The notes under the pieces are model-generated. The model was not told where the DNA came from. It was given only the letters and a program-made list of their open reading frames with translations, and ran no database searches. 60,802 nt of DNA. Origin: a virus. How positions within the stretch are numbered: position 1 is the first letter of the stretch; every line of letters starts with the position of its first letter. A program made the position numbers and the translations under genes. Shown piece after piece: positions 38,427 to 44,968 of the stretch. The stretch lies in the IMG/VR virus record IMGVR_UViG_3300040801_002669, positions 1 through 60,802 of that record; one strand, written 5' to 3'.

Positions 38427-38822
38427 ATGGCAACGAAGAAGACCGCCCAGAAGCCCGAAGAGAAAGCCCAGATCACCCGGCGCCGGGAGACGCGGAACCT
38501 CAAGACCGTGCTGACCGCGGAGGAGCTCGCGTCCGCGGCCGAGGAGCTCGCCCAATCGACGCAAGCTGCCGACCGGCTCGAGGAGGAGAAGAAGTCGATG
38601 GTGTCGGAGTTCAAGGCCCGCATCGAGGAGGCGGTCGCCCGCCGGAACAAGTTCGCCAACATCGTGTCCACGAAGAGCGAGTACCGCCAGGTCGATTGCG
38701 AGATCGTCCTGGACTACGACACGAAGCGCGTGACCGTCACCCGGCTCGACAGCGGCGAGGTCGTCACGGAGCGCGCGATGTTCGAGGAGGAACTCCAGCG
38801 CAAGCTCCCGATGAGCGAGTGA
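38427..38822 (+). CDS. Coiled-coil phage protein
   Basis: 131 residues; ATG behind AAGGAGG. Lys/Ala-rich start, then a long charged helix (LTAEELASAAEELAQSTQAADRLEEEKKSMVSEFKARIEE) and a C-terminal beta portion (YRQVDCEIVLDYDTKRVTVTRLDSGEVV). This is a common small phage early protein type, often near recombination genes; function not established. The -35 of promoter P3 overlaps its stop codon. Confidence 0.7.
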   Translation: MATKKTAQKPEEKAQITRRRETRNLKTVLTAEELASAAEELAQSTQAADRLEEEKKSMVSEFKARIEEAVARRNKFANIVSTKSEYRQVDCEIVLDYDTKRVTVTRLDSGEVVTERAMFEEELQRKLPMSE

Positions 38823-38848
38823 CAGACGATCACATAACGTGATACAAT
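38819..38848 (+). promoter_or_regulatory. Early promoter P3 with internal inverted repeat
   Basis: GTGACA (38819-38824), 18-base spacer, TACAAT (38843-38848). ATCAC-ATAAC-GTGAT (38829-38843) is the same inverted repeat as in P1 and P2. GAAAGGGGA and the ATG at 38873 follow. Confidence 0.8.
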
Positions 38849-38872
38849 GGTAGAAGAGAAAGGGGATAGTCC

Positions 38873-39472
38873 ATGAAGCACATCATCTGGATCGATCTCG
38901 AAACCGGTGGTCTGGACTGTGACAAGTTCCAGATCACGCAGATCGGCGGCATCGTCACGGAGCTGGGCCCGAGCTTCAAGAGGGTCGGCGAGCCGTTCGA
39001 GCGCAAGGTGAAGCTCGTCCCCGGCCGCTACACAGAGGAGGCGCTCAAGGCCCAGAACTTCAGCATCCCGGTCTGGGACGCCGAAGCGGTGACGATCGCC
39101 GACGCCCTCGGCGCGCTCTACAAGTGGGCGGAGCCGTGGGCCGACGAGCGCACGAGCGCCAAGGGCAACACCTACAAGGCCGCGGACGTGGCCGGGTTCA
39201 ACGTCATCTTCGACGCCGACTTCCTGCGCGCGGCCTCGAAGCGCAACGGTGTTTGGCTCCCGCTCGCGACCTGGACGTCCGGGATGCTCGACGTCCTCCA
39301 GCTCGCGAAGTGGACGTGCGCGCTGCATGGCCTCGAGCCGCCGAACTTCCAGCTCCGGTCGCTCTGCAAGTTCTTCGACATCGACGACGCGGCGCTGACG
39401 GCCCACGACGCCCTCGGCGACGTGCTCGCGACGCTCGCCCTGTTCCGGGCCCTCCAGAACTACGAGGCCTAG
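38873..39472 (+). CDS. DEDDh 3'-5' exonuclease
   Basis: 199 residues; first gene under promoter P3, ATG six bases behind GAAAGGGGA. Exo I W-I-D-L-E-T-G-G (6-13), exo II G-F-N-V-I-F-D-A-D-F-L, exo III A-H-D-A-L-G-D-V give the D-E-D-D-h set of the DnaQ/oligoribonuclease superfamily. Likely a stand-alone proofreading or nucleotide-recycling nuclease, since no DNA polymerase is encoded here. Confidence 0.88.
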   Translation: MKHIIWIDLETGGLDCDKFQITQIGGIVTELGPSFKRVGEPFERKVKLVPGRYTEEALKAQNFSIPVWDAEAVTIADALGALYKWAEPWADERTSAKGNTYKAADVAGFNVIFDADFLRAASKRNGVWLPLATWTSGMLDVLQLAKWTCALHGLEPPNFQLRSLCKFFDIDDAALTAHDALGDVLATLALFRALQNYEA

Positions 39473-39474
39473 CG

Positions 39475-39891
39475 ATGGGCTGGAAGATCATCGACGCCTA
39501 CAGCAAGGTCGAGGCGACGCCGTGGGTGTCCATCGGCGTCCACGCCAAGCCGGGTGGGGGCCAGATCAAGATCACGATGTCCCAGACGATCACGGAGCAC
39601 CTCGGTGTCGCCGACGGTGACAGGGTGATGGTCAGCCGGGGCATGGGCGACCATGAGGGGTGGCTCCAGATCCAGAAGTCGCCGTCGTGGTACGAGCACG
39701 GGATGACCCTCAGCAATAGGAAGACCAAGAAGGGGAACCTGTTCTTCCGAACGAACGCGGCGCACTTCGGCATTCGTGGTCGGCATTCGACGAAGAAGAT
39801 CACCACCGACGACGCCGCACTCATCTTGACCTACGACACCGATCTCGCGGAGCCGGCGATCCAGGTTGAGATGCCAGAGGAGATGCGATGA
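39475..39891 (+). CDS. Hypothetical early protein
   Basis: 138 residues. Beta-rich first half with V-S-I-G-V-H-A-K-P-G-G-G-Q-I-K-I-T-M-S and H-L-G-V-A-D-G-D-R-V-M-V; an AbrB-like or small barrel fold is possible. C-terminal basic then acidic. No family recognised. Confidence 0.65.
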   Translation: MGWKIIDAYSKVEATPWVSIGVHAKPGGGQIKITMSQTITEHLGVADGDRVMVSRGMGDHEGWLQIQKSPSWYEHGMTLSNRKTKKGNLFFRTNAAHFGIRGRHSTKKITTDDAALILTYDTDLAEPAIQVEMPEEMR

Positions 39892-40181
39892 GCGACCACG
39901 ACATCAGGCCGCGCCGTGTTGGACAGGACTGGATCTGTGCCACGGAGTGCCCCCAAATGGCCGACCACGACTTTGTCTATTTGAGGTGCGGAATTGATGG
40001 TGAGGCTCGCAGACACGCTGATGCGCCGAAGAGCCAGCCACCGCATCTTTGCCCCCACCACGCCCGCCGCGTCGCCGCCGAGCGGGACAGGCTGCGGGAC
40101 GCCATCCGCACCGCCCTGGACGAGTCCACGACCTACGACGAGGTAGAGGCGCGGCTGATCGGGCTGGTGGAGGAGGAGTGA
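39888..40181 (+). CDS. Hypothetical early protein with scattered Cys/His
   Basis: 97 residues; ATGA overlap with the previous stop. C-A-T-E-C, L-R-C-G and H-L-C-P-H-H may form a metal site; C-terminal helix (ERDRLRDAIRTALDESTTYDEVEARLI). Function unknown. Confidence 0.65.
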   Translation: MSDHDIRPRRVGQDWICATECPQMADHDFVYLRCGIDGEARRHADAPKSQPPHLCPHHARRVAAERDRLRDAIRTALDESTTYDEVEARLIGLVEEE

Positions 40182-40498
40182 TGGACTATCAAGAAGAAGC
40201 CGAGCGGTGGCTTGATCAATGGGGTGGACTCGGCAGCGTCCAGCGACTCACTCGGTGTGGCTATGCCGCCGAGAAGGCCCTCGGTCTTGATGAACACAGC
40301 AACTCCCCGGCTGACGTTAGTGAGCGTATCGACCGCCTCACCGCCGAGAACCACCGGCTGCGTGAGTGGGCGGTGAAGGCACACGGGCTCTGCGGTGGAC
40401 TCCACTACTCACCCGGAGCGATGAACCTTGCTCAATGGGTCGTGGACATCGTGAAGGAATTGCAGTCTACCTACCCCACCGACGAGGAGGTGGGTTGA
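40181..40498 (+). CDS. Hypothetical early protein
   Basis: 105 residues; TGATG junction behind GAGGAGG. Helical, with E-R-W-L-D-Q-W-G-G-L-G-S and H-G-L-C-G-G-L-H-Y-S-P-G-A-M. No family recognised. Confidence 0.65.
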   Translation: MDYQEEAERWLDQWGGLGSVQRLTRCGYAAEKALGLDEHSNSPADVSERIDRLTAENHRLREWAVKAHGLCGGLHYSPGAMNLAQWVVDIVKELQSTYPTDEEVG

Positions 40499-40941
40499 TG
40501 GATCACGACACAGCGGCACGCCTGAGGGCATTCAAGAACAACTGCAACTGCGGCGGCTATGCGAGGGACGGCGAACACCCGCACCTCTCGTGGTGCCAAC
40601 AGTACGAGGAATACGAGGAGTGGTACAAGGCAGTCACAAGCGACGGCTCAACCAAGACACCAAGCGCCCGCATCGCCGAGCTGGAGTCGTCGAACGAGGC
40701 GCTGCGGGAGATTGCAAACGAGCTGAAGGATCAGTCTGCCAAGGATTGTCAGCGCGTCGCCGACTTGGAGGCGCAGCTCGCCCGGGCGATGGAGTGTTCC
40801 AGTCAGACCCGCGCAGCCCTGATGAGTCTGCGCGAGATCGTCCGGCACCGGGCAGACCTCCAGTCGATGGACAAGGTCACGGTTGACTTGGCTGGCAGCG
40901 TCCTGGAGCGGCACGAGTGGATCGACCTGGAGCGGGGCTGA
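40498..40941 (+). CDS. Hypothetical coiled-coil early protein
   Basis: 147 residues; TGATG junction behind GAGGTGG. N-terminal C-N-C-G-G-Y and H-L-S-W-C, then a long coiled coil (ARIAELESSNEALREIANELKD ... VADLEAQLARAME). Function unknown. Confidence 0.65.
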   Translation: MDHDTAARLRAFKNNCNCGGYARDGEHPHLSWCQQYEEYEEWYKAVTSDGSTKTPSARIAELESSNEALREIANELKDQSAKDCQRVADLEAQLARAMECSSQTRAALMSLREIVRHRADLQSMDKVTVDLAGSVLERHEWIDLERG

Positions 40942-40960
40942 TGCGCCAACCGGAGGAACC

Positions 40961-41770
40961 ATGAAGCGAAGACCTCGCATTCTGCGCGTTTTCCCGCGCC
41001 GCACGAGGGCGACCCCGTTCGACGAATTAACAGCATTCGGGCCACCCGGCCTATTCGCAGACGAGTCGGAATTCGACGAGGTTCATGTGTCTGTTACGTT
41101 CTCGTGGGATCTTGAATACGCCAAGCAGCTCTTCGACGCATGGGATTTCTTCGCGCCAGGGCGTGTCCGGATCGGTGGGCCAGCATTCAACGAGCGCAGC
41201 GAGGAGTTTGTTGGAGGCCTTTATATCGCCAACGGCTACACGATTACCAGCCGAGGATGTCCAAGAAAGTGCTGGTTCTGCCGCGTGCCGAAAGTCGAAG
41301 GTGGGATACGCGAACTCGACATCGTGCCAGGGTGGAATGTTCTGGACGACAACATCCTCGCCACGTCTGACGATCATTTCCTGCGTGTTTGCGAGATGCT
41401 CGGAAGGCAGAGGCGCCAAGCCGAGTTCACCGGTGGCCTTGACGCCGAGCTTCTCACTGATTTCCACATCAACCTGCTCTCAAACATCAAGCCAAGGCCA
41501 GTGTGCTTCTTCGCATTCGATCCGGGAGATGAGTTCTGCGCCCTGAAATCGGCCGCGGATCGGATGCTGTCAGCCGGATGGACGACCGCATCAGGACGTC
41601 CGGCTCATTCTCTGAGATGTTACGTGTTGATTGGGCACCCCAGAGACACGCCCGAAGAAGCCGAGGCCCGTCTCGAGCAGATGTTGTCGATTGGGTTCAC
41701 GCCGATGGCGATGCTGTGGAAAAACGAGACGACCGGGTTACCAAAGAGCGACCGGTGGTACGGGCTATAG
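40961..41770 (+). CDS. Radical SAM protein
   Basis: 269 residues; ATG behind CGGAGG. S-R-G-C-P-R-K-C-W-F-C (C-x3-C-x2-C) is the radical SAM iron-sulphur site; F-T-G-G-L-D-A-E-L-L and Y-V-L-I-G-H-P-R-D-T-P-E-E-A-E-A-R-L fit the barrel. The N-terminal part (FPRRTRATPFDELTAFG) is typical of phage radical SAM proteins that resemble B12-binding-type members without the B12 domain. Substrate unknown; it is not a standard QueE. Confidence 0.82.
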   Translation: MKRRPRILRVFPRRTRATPFDELTAFGPPGLFADESEFDEVHVSVTFSWDLEYAKQLFDAWDFFAPGRVRIGGPAFNERSEEFVGGLYIANGYTITSRGCPRKCWFCRVPKVEGGIRELDIVPGWNVLDDNILATSDDHFLRVCEMLGRQRRQAEFTGGLDAELLTDFHINLLSNIKPRPVCFFAFDPGDEFCALKSAADRMLSAGWTTASGRPAHSLRCYVLIGHPRDTPEEAEARLEQMLSIGFTPMAMLWKNETTGLPKSDRWYGL

Positions 41771-41839
41771 AAACGATGGGCGCGGCCGATGTTGATTCAC
41801 AGCAGGAATGCAACACCATGACGTGCTATCATCAACCTG

Positions 41840-41899
41840 CGCGTCGGGTATCTCCTGGAGGGTTTGTTATCCCCTTTCTCTTTCAGGAAGCCCGACGCG
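41840..41899 (+). ncRNA. Structured leader upstream of the membrane/queC-like pair
   Basis: CGCGTCGGG (41840-41848) pairs perfectly with CCCGACGCG (41891-41899); TCCTG/CAGGA can extend it inward, leaving a pyrimidine-rich inner loop with CCCCTTTCTCTTT. The 9-bp stem ends 9 bases before AAGGAGG of the next gene. Lies in a 150-base gene-free gap. A riboswitch or attenuator is possible; it does not match the preQ1-I consensus I know. Confidence 0.5.
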
Positions 41900-41921
41900 A
41901 ATTTCGTTAAGGAGGACGGCG

Positions 41922-42068
41922 ATGCATAGACGGCTGGTACACAGCCCGACCGGCCTGACGTGGAGGGCGACGCTCCCGGGGTACGGGTACACATGGTGGC
42001 AGTGGGTCGCGCTCGCCCTCGGGGCGGCGCTCGTCGTCTGGCTGGTTGTCGCGAGCGGAGGATCATGA
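41922..42068 (+). CDS. Small single-span membrane protein
   Basis: 48 residues; ATG behind AAGGAGG. C-terminal membrane helix (WWQWVALALGAALVVWLVVAS). Overlaps the queC-like start. Function unknown. Confidence 0.6.
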   Translation: MHRRLVHSPTGLTWRATLPGYGYTWWQWVALALGAALVVWLVVASGGS

Positions 42069-42748
42069 TGAGCAAGCGAGCCGTCGTTCTGTTGTCCGGG
42101 GGCCTAAATTCGTTTGTCGCCGCGAAGTTCGTTCAGACCGTCGGGGTCGAGATCGTCGAGGCGATCTGCTTCAACTACGGCCAGGAGCACTGCGACGAGA
42201 TCGACTACGCCGCCGAGCTCGCGGCGCGTCTCGACGTTCCGTTCTCGTCCATCCAGGCGTCGATGCTCTGGGAGATGACCGACAGGCTGACCCACGAGCA
42301 GGCCGCGCACATGACGCAGGTTGGCCTCAACAACTCGTTCTGGTTCGGGCGCAGGCTCGCGATCCACCTCCTCGGGGCCTCTCGGGCGCAAGCCCTGAAC
42401 GCCGGCATGGTCGTCAGCGGCAGCACGATGGCGCGCGTGTCGGACGGTGGTGCCGCGATCGACTTCCTCCAGAAGGCAATCGACGCCGAGCACTTCGACG
42501 TCAAGATCGAGGTGCCGTTCATCGGGACCGAGCTCGGGCACGCCTTCAAGGTCGCTCACGCCCTCGACATCTTCGACGAGGCCGTCGCCATGACCTACGA
42601 CTGCCTCCACGGGAGCCATGACCAGCACGACTGGGGGCGCGGCTGCGGCGAGTGCGAAGGGTGCCTACGGCGCGCCGAGGGCCACCGGGTGATCACCGGC
42701 CACCTCCTCGAGTCGTTCAACGCGAAGCGCGCGGAGGTTCCGTCATGA
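42068..42748 (+). CDS. queC: QueC-like 7-cyano-7-deazaguanine synthase homologue
   Basis: 226 residues from ATG 42068 (an ATG three bases upstream is the alternative). QueC makes preQ0 from carboxydeazaguanine. Seen: PP-loop L-L-S-G-G-L-N-S (Asp of S-G-G-x-D-S replaced by Asn), F-N-Y-G-Q-E-H, and the C-terminal zinc motif C-G-E-C-E-G-C-L-R-R. PreQ0 feeds queuosine or 7-deazaguanine DNA modification in phages, but no QueD, QueE, FolE or DpdA was recognised, so it may use host intermediates or have another substrate. Confidence 0.8.
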   Translation: MSKRAVVLLSGGLNSFVAAKFVQTVGVEIVEAICFNYGQEHCDEIDYAAELAARLDVPFSSIQASMLWEMTDRLTHEQAAHMTQVGLNNSFWFGRRLAIHLLGASRAQALNAGMVVSGSTMARVSDGGAAIDFLQKAIDAEHFDVKIEVPFIGTELGHAFKVAHALDIFDEAVAMTYDCLHGSHDQHDWGRGCGECEGCLRRAEGHRVITGHLLESFNAKRAEVPS

Positions 42749-43167
42749 ACGACGAGATGATCGAGGAGCTCATCATCGAGAAGCTCAGGTGCTACGCAGT
42801 CACCAACGTCGCGCCGTCGTTCCTGCGGGATCTGGAGGTGAAGATCGAGCACAAGGTAGATTTCGTCGGCTCAGGACTGTGGGACGCGATCAGGCTCAGG
42901 GCGCTGATCCCGGGGTCGAAGGACGTCCGTGTCCTGCGAGAGATCGAGTACCCGGCGAGCCTGTGGGACTGCGTGAAGAAGTACCTCGGCCTCAACTACA
43001 AGGTCGAGGTCTGCCCAGTCGAGGTCACCATCATCCACACATGTCCGCACCTCGAGATGCCGCCGAATCGGTCGGACACCATCCACTGGTTCAAGTCCGT
43101 GGCCTACCGACCGGTCGAGGACGACGACGTCAACCAGACTATTGGAGTTCGCCGTGACCCCAGATGA
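42745..43167 (+). CDS. Hypothetical early protein
   Basis: 140 residues; ATGA overlap with the queC-like gene. Alpha/beta with L-R-C-Y-A-V-T-N-V-A-P-S-F-L-R-D, E-Y-P-A-S-L-W-D-C-V and a strand E-V-C-P-V-E-V-T-I-I-H-T-C. Not a QueD (no paired His motif). Function unknown. Confidence 0.65.
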   Translation: MNDEMIEELIIEKLRCYAVTNVAPSFLRDLEVKIEHKVDFVGSGLWDAIRLRALIPGSKDVRVLREIEYPASLWDCVKKYLGLNYKVEVCPVEVTIIHTCPHLEMPPNRSDTIHWFKSVAYRPVEDDDVNQTIGVRRDPR

Positions 43168-43369
43168 AGCGAAAGAGTACGTCTGTCCGTTTCTCGCATC
43201 GGGCATCCTCAACCAGATGACCGGGAAGAGGCAGGCCGGCGGCGGCGAGAGGTGCCTCGGCGACGACTGCATGTTCTGGGTCGAAACCTACGACCACACC
43301 GGGTGCGCGGTCACCGTCGCTGCGCTCCTGGTTTCGCAGATCGACTGGAACACGTCGGAGAAACGGTGA
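43154..43369 (+). CDS. Small Cys-containing early protein
   Basis: 71 residues from GTG 43154 with GGAG six bases upstream; a TTG at 43142 is an alternative. T-P-D-E-A-K-E-Y-V-C-P-F and R-C-L-G-D-D-C-M-F-W-V-E resemble short phage proteins with a C-x(n)-C-x4-C-M-x-W pattern. Overlaps the previous gene by 14 bases. Confidence 0.65.
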   Translation: MTPDEAKEYVCPFLASGILNQMTGKRQAGGGERCLGDDCMFWVETYDHTGCAVTVAALLVSQIDWNTSEKR

Positions 43370-43482
43370 CCTCCCAGAGCGCCCCTGATTTCTCGCCGAG
43401 GCACCTCGGACGGCCCACCGCACGTCCTGACCGGCCAAAAGCGACAGGGGAGCCCGTTAACGGATTGAGGAGGGCAATTTGA
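43366..43482 (+). CDS. Putative 38-residue polar peptide
   Basis: GTG 43366 overlaps the previous stop by four bases (GTGA); the frame ends by overlapping the next gene's TTG. Pro/Arg-rich and polar (SAPDFSPRHLGRPTARPDRP), without a domain. It may serve only to couple translation between neighbours. Low confidence. Confidence 0.35.
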   Translation: MTSQSAPDFSPRHLGRPTARPDRPKATGEPVNGLRRAI

Positions 43483-43739
43483 CCCTGCGCCTTTGCCCCG
43501 TTTGCGGTCGTCCGGTCGATCAGTCCGGTTCGAGGGCCCCGCGGGTCTACCATCCGGCCTGCAAGAGGGTCCAGAACCACATCGACCTGGCCGTCCGATA
43601 CGCCGCCGATCTCGACCCAGGAGAGATTACGCCTCGGGAGGTTCGGGCACTGTTCCTGCGGGCAGCGAACCGGTTCCGAATCCCTCAATTGAGGAGTTCC
43701 GATGGCCGTTTCGTTTGCGGCTCGGAAGACGACGGCTGA
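43479..43739 (+). CDS. Small zinc-finger protein, last early gene
   Basis: 86 residues from TTG 43479 behind GAGGAGG. C-P-V-C-G-R-P-V and Y-H-P-A-C-K form a C-x2-C...H-x3-C finger. The last ~15 residues are encoded by degenerate repeat copy R6, and the 3' end overlaps the convergent late gene by 113 bases. Confidence 0.65.
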   Translation: MTLRLCPVCGRPVDQSGSRAPRVYHPACKRVQNHIDLAVRYAADLDPGEITPREVRALFLRAANRFRIPQLRSSDGRFVCGSEDDG

Positions 43740-43920
43740 GTTCCTGCCCGATCAGCTCGAGCCTGAAACGAGCATCGGCGACCACCGCTGGGTCGCCGAT
43801 CTCTTTTCTCTCGTGCTGCCACGCCTCAAGGGATAGCAGTTGCCCGGGCTCCAGTGCGCGCAAGTAGCCCTTGAAGACCCAGTGCGGATCCTCTCTACGG
43901 ATCGACCGGGTCTGGCACAT
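43627..43920 (-). CDS. Hypothetical protein, last late gene
   Basis: 97 residues; ATG preceded by AAGAGG inside the end of the Rz1-like gene. Residues 10-70 are protein-like (HWVFKGYLRALEPGQLL ... RFRLELIGQELSRRL), with the basic helix at ~60-70; the C-terminal ~35 residues, antisense to the early zinc-finger gene and repeat R6, are low complexity. Function unknown; lies behind the lysis cassette. Confidence 0.5.
   Translation of the reverse strand: MCQTRSIRREDPHWVFKGYLRALEPGQLLSLEAWQHERKEIGDPAVVADARFRLELIGQELSRRLPSRKRNGHRNSSIEGFGTGSLPAGTVPEPPEA
43687..43720 (+). repeat. Dispersed bipartite repeat, copy R6 (degenerate)
   Basis: AATTGAGG, 13 bases (AGTTCCGATGGCC), GTTTCGTTTGCGG. Differs from the consensus at both boxes, but GCCG/CGGC still pair around TTTCGTTTG, a compensated change relative to GCCA/TGGC in R3 and R4. 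Confidence 0.6.
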
Positions 43921-44254
43921 CGACCTCTTGCGAATTGTGCTCGCGGACCTTCATGGCCCACGCCTCGTCCCGCTTCCTGAGGATCGCTTCGCGTTTCTCA
44001 CGGGCCTCGGCGATGGCGATCGCCGCCTCCTTCTTCTCCTCGTCGCTCGCGTCGTCCGGCGCCATGGGCGGCACCGGGGGGAGATCGAGCGCGGCGAGCA
44101 GTTGAATCCTGATCAGGACCGGGTGAGGGTAGTAGACATTGACGGTCTTGATTTCGGGTTCGCATGGCGGGCACTCGGGGGTCGAGGCGCACGACACAAG
44201 GAGGACCGCCGCGCAAGCCACTGAGGCGAGGTGGATGATTCTCAGATGGCTCAT
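43895..44254 (-). CDS. Rz1-like outer-membrane spanin lipoprotein
   Basis: 119 residues. Signal sequence with lipobox L-V-S-C (IHLASVACAAVLLVSCAST), so the mature protein starts at the Cys, is lipidated, and would sit in the outer membrane. Pro-rich segment E-C-P-P-C-E-P-E ... P-P-V-P-P-M-A-P, then a charged helix (EEKKEAAIAIAEAREKREAILRKRDE). Four-base overlap with the Rz-like gene is the usual spanin arrangement. Completes lysis by fusing inner and outer membranes. Confidence 0.8.
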   Translation of the reverse strand: MSHLRIIHLASVACAAVLLVSCASTPECPPCEPEIKTVNVYYPHPVLIRIQLLAALDLPPVPPMAPDDASDEEKKEAAIAIAEAREKREAILRKRDEAWAMKVREHNSQEVDVPDPVDP

Positions 44255-44691
44255 TGCCCCTCCCCGCCGAGTGCCGCCAAGACTGACTCGTAGGTCTGAC
44301 AGACGCTCTGGTTCACGGCCGCAGCCCGCAGCGCGCCGTACTCATTCGAGACGATGGCGATCTCGGACCTCGCCTTCGCCAGCTCCGACGCGACGCGGTG
44401 GGTGATGTTCTCGGCTCCCTGGAGCCGGTTGGTCAGGTCGTCGATCTCCTCTGCCTTCGCGGCCACTTCGGCCAGCGCAACCTCGAGTTCCGCAGCATTC
44501 GCGACACACTGCTTCTGGTCACGCTTCCAACCCTCCTCCCGCGCTTCGGCGTCCTCGAGCTTCTGCTCGATCTTGGAGATCTTGGTGTTCAGCCGCCACC
44601 CGTTCACCTTCCAGCCGGTGCCGAAGATGATCGCGATGATGGCGACTCCGATGGCGAGTTGCCCCCACAGCGGGATCACGGAGAACTTCAT
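44251..44691 (-). CDS. Rz-like inner-membrane spanin
   Basis: 146 residues from ATG 44691. N-terminal membrane helix (LWGQLAIGVAIIAIIFGTGW), then a long coiled coil (ISKIEQKLEDAEAREEGWKRD ... AKAEEIDDLTNRLQGAE). Size and layout match i-spanins. Overlaps the holin-like gene's stop by four bases. Confidence 0.8.
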   Translation of the reverse strand: MKFSVIPLWGQLAIGVAIIAIIFGTGWKVNGWRLNTKISKIEQKLEDAEAREEGWKRDQKQCVANAAELEVALAEVAAKAEEIDDLTNRLQGAENITHRVASELAKARSEIAIVSNEYGALRAAAVNQSVCQTYESVLAALGGEGQ

Positions 44692-44960
44692 CCGGCAGAT
44701 CCTTTCAGGTAGACGAACTTCTGAGCGACGTTCGCGCCCATCCACCACGCCACGATCAGACCAGCGAAGAGCATCTCGTTGGTGATGATGAGGCCGACGA
44801 GGTTCTCGAAGACCGCCTCGGAGATGTGGTCGTTGGAGCAGAGACTGACGAGCTTGCTGATGAGCCACCAACAGGCCCAGGCTGACCCAAGGAGGGTCAC
44901 GGCGAGGGCCCAGAACTTACGGGAGGTGAACCGCTCCCCAACGGACTGAGCTTCGGGCAT
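44688..44960 (-). CDS. Holin-like membrane protein
   Basis: 90 residues from ATG 44960. Two hydrophobic segments (FWALAVTLLGSAWACWWLI and NEMLFAGLIVAWWMGANVA) with a polar turn between them. Position directly before the spanins and the size fit a class II holin that opens the inner membrane. The endolysin itself is encoded ~9 kb upstream (amidase). Confidence 0.72.
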   Translation of the reverse strand: MPEAQSVGERFTSRKFWALAVTLLGSAWACWWLISKLVSLCSNDHISEAVFENLVGLIITNEMLFAGLIVAWWMGANVAQKFVYLKGSAG

Positions 44961-44968
44961 GAGCCACC

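Noticed and set aside
41840-41899. Known preQ1-I riboswitch
   Set aside because: The stem is longer and the conserved loop and A-rich tail of that class are absent; kept only as an unassigned structured leader.
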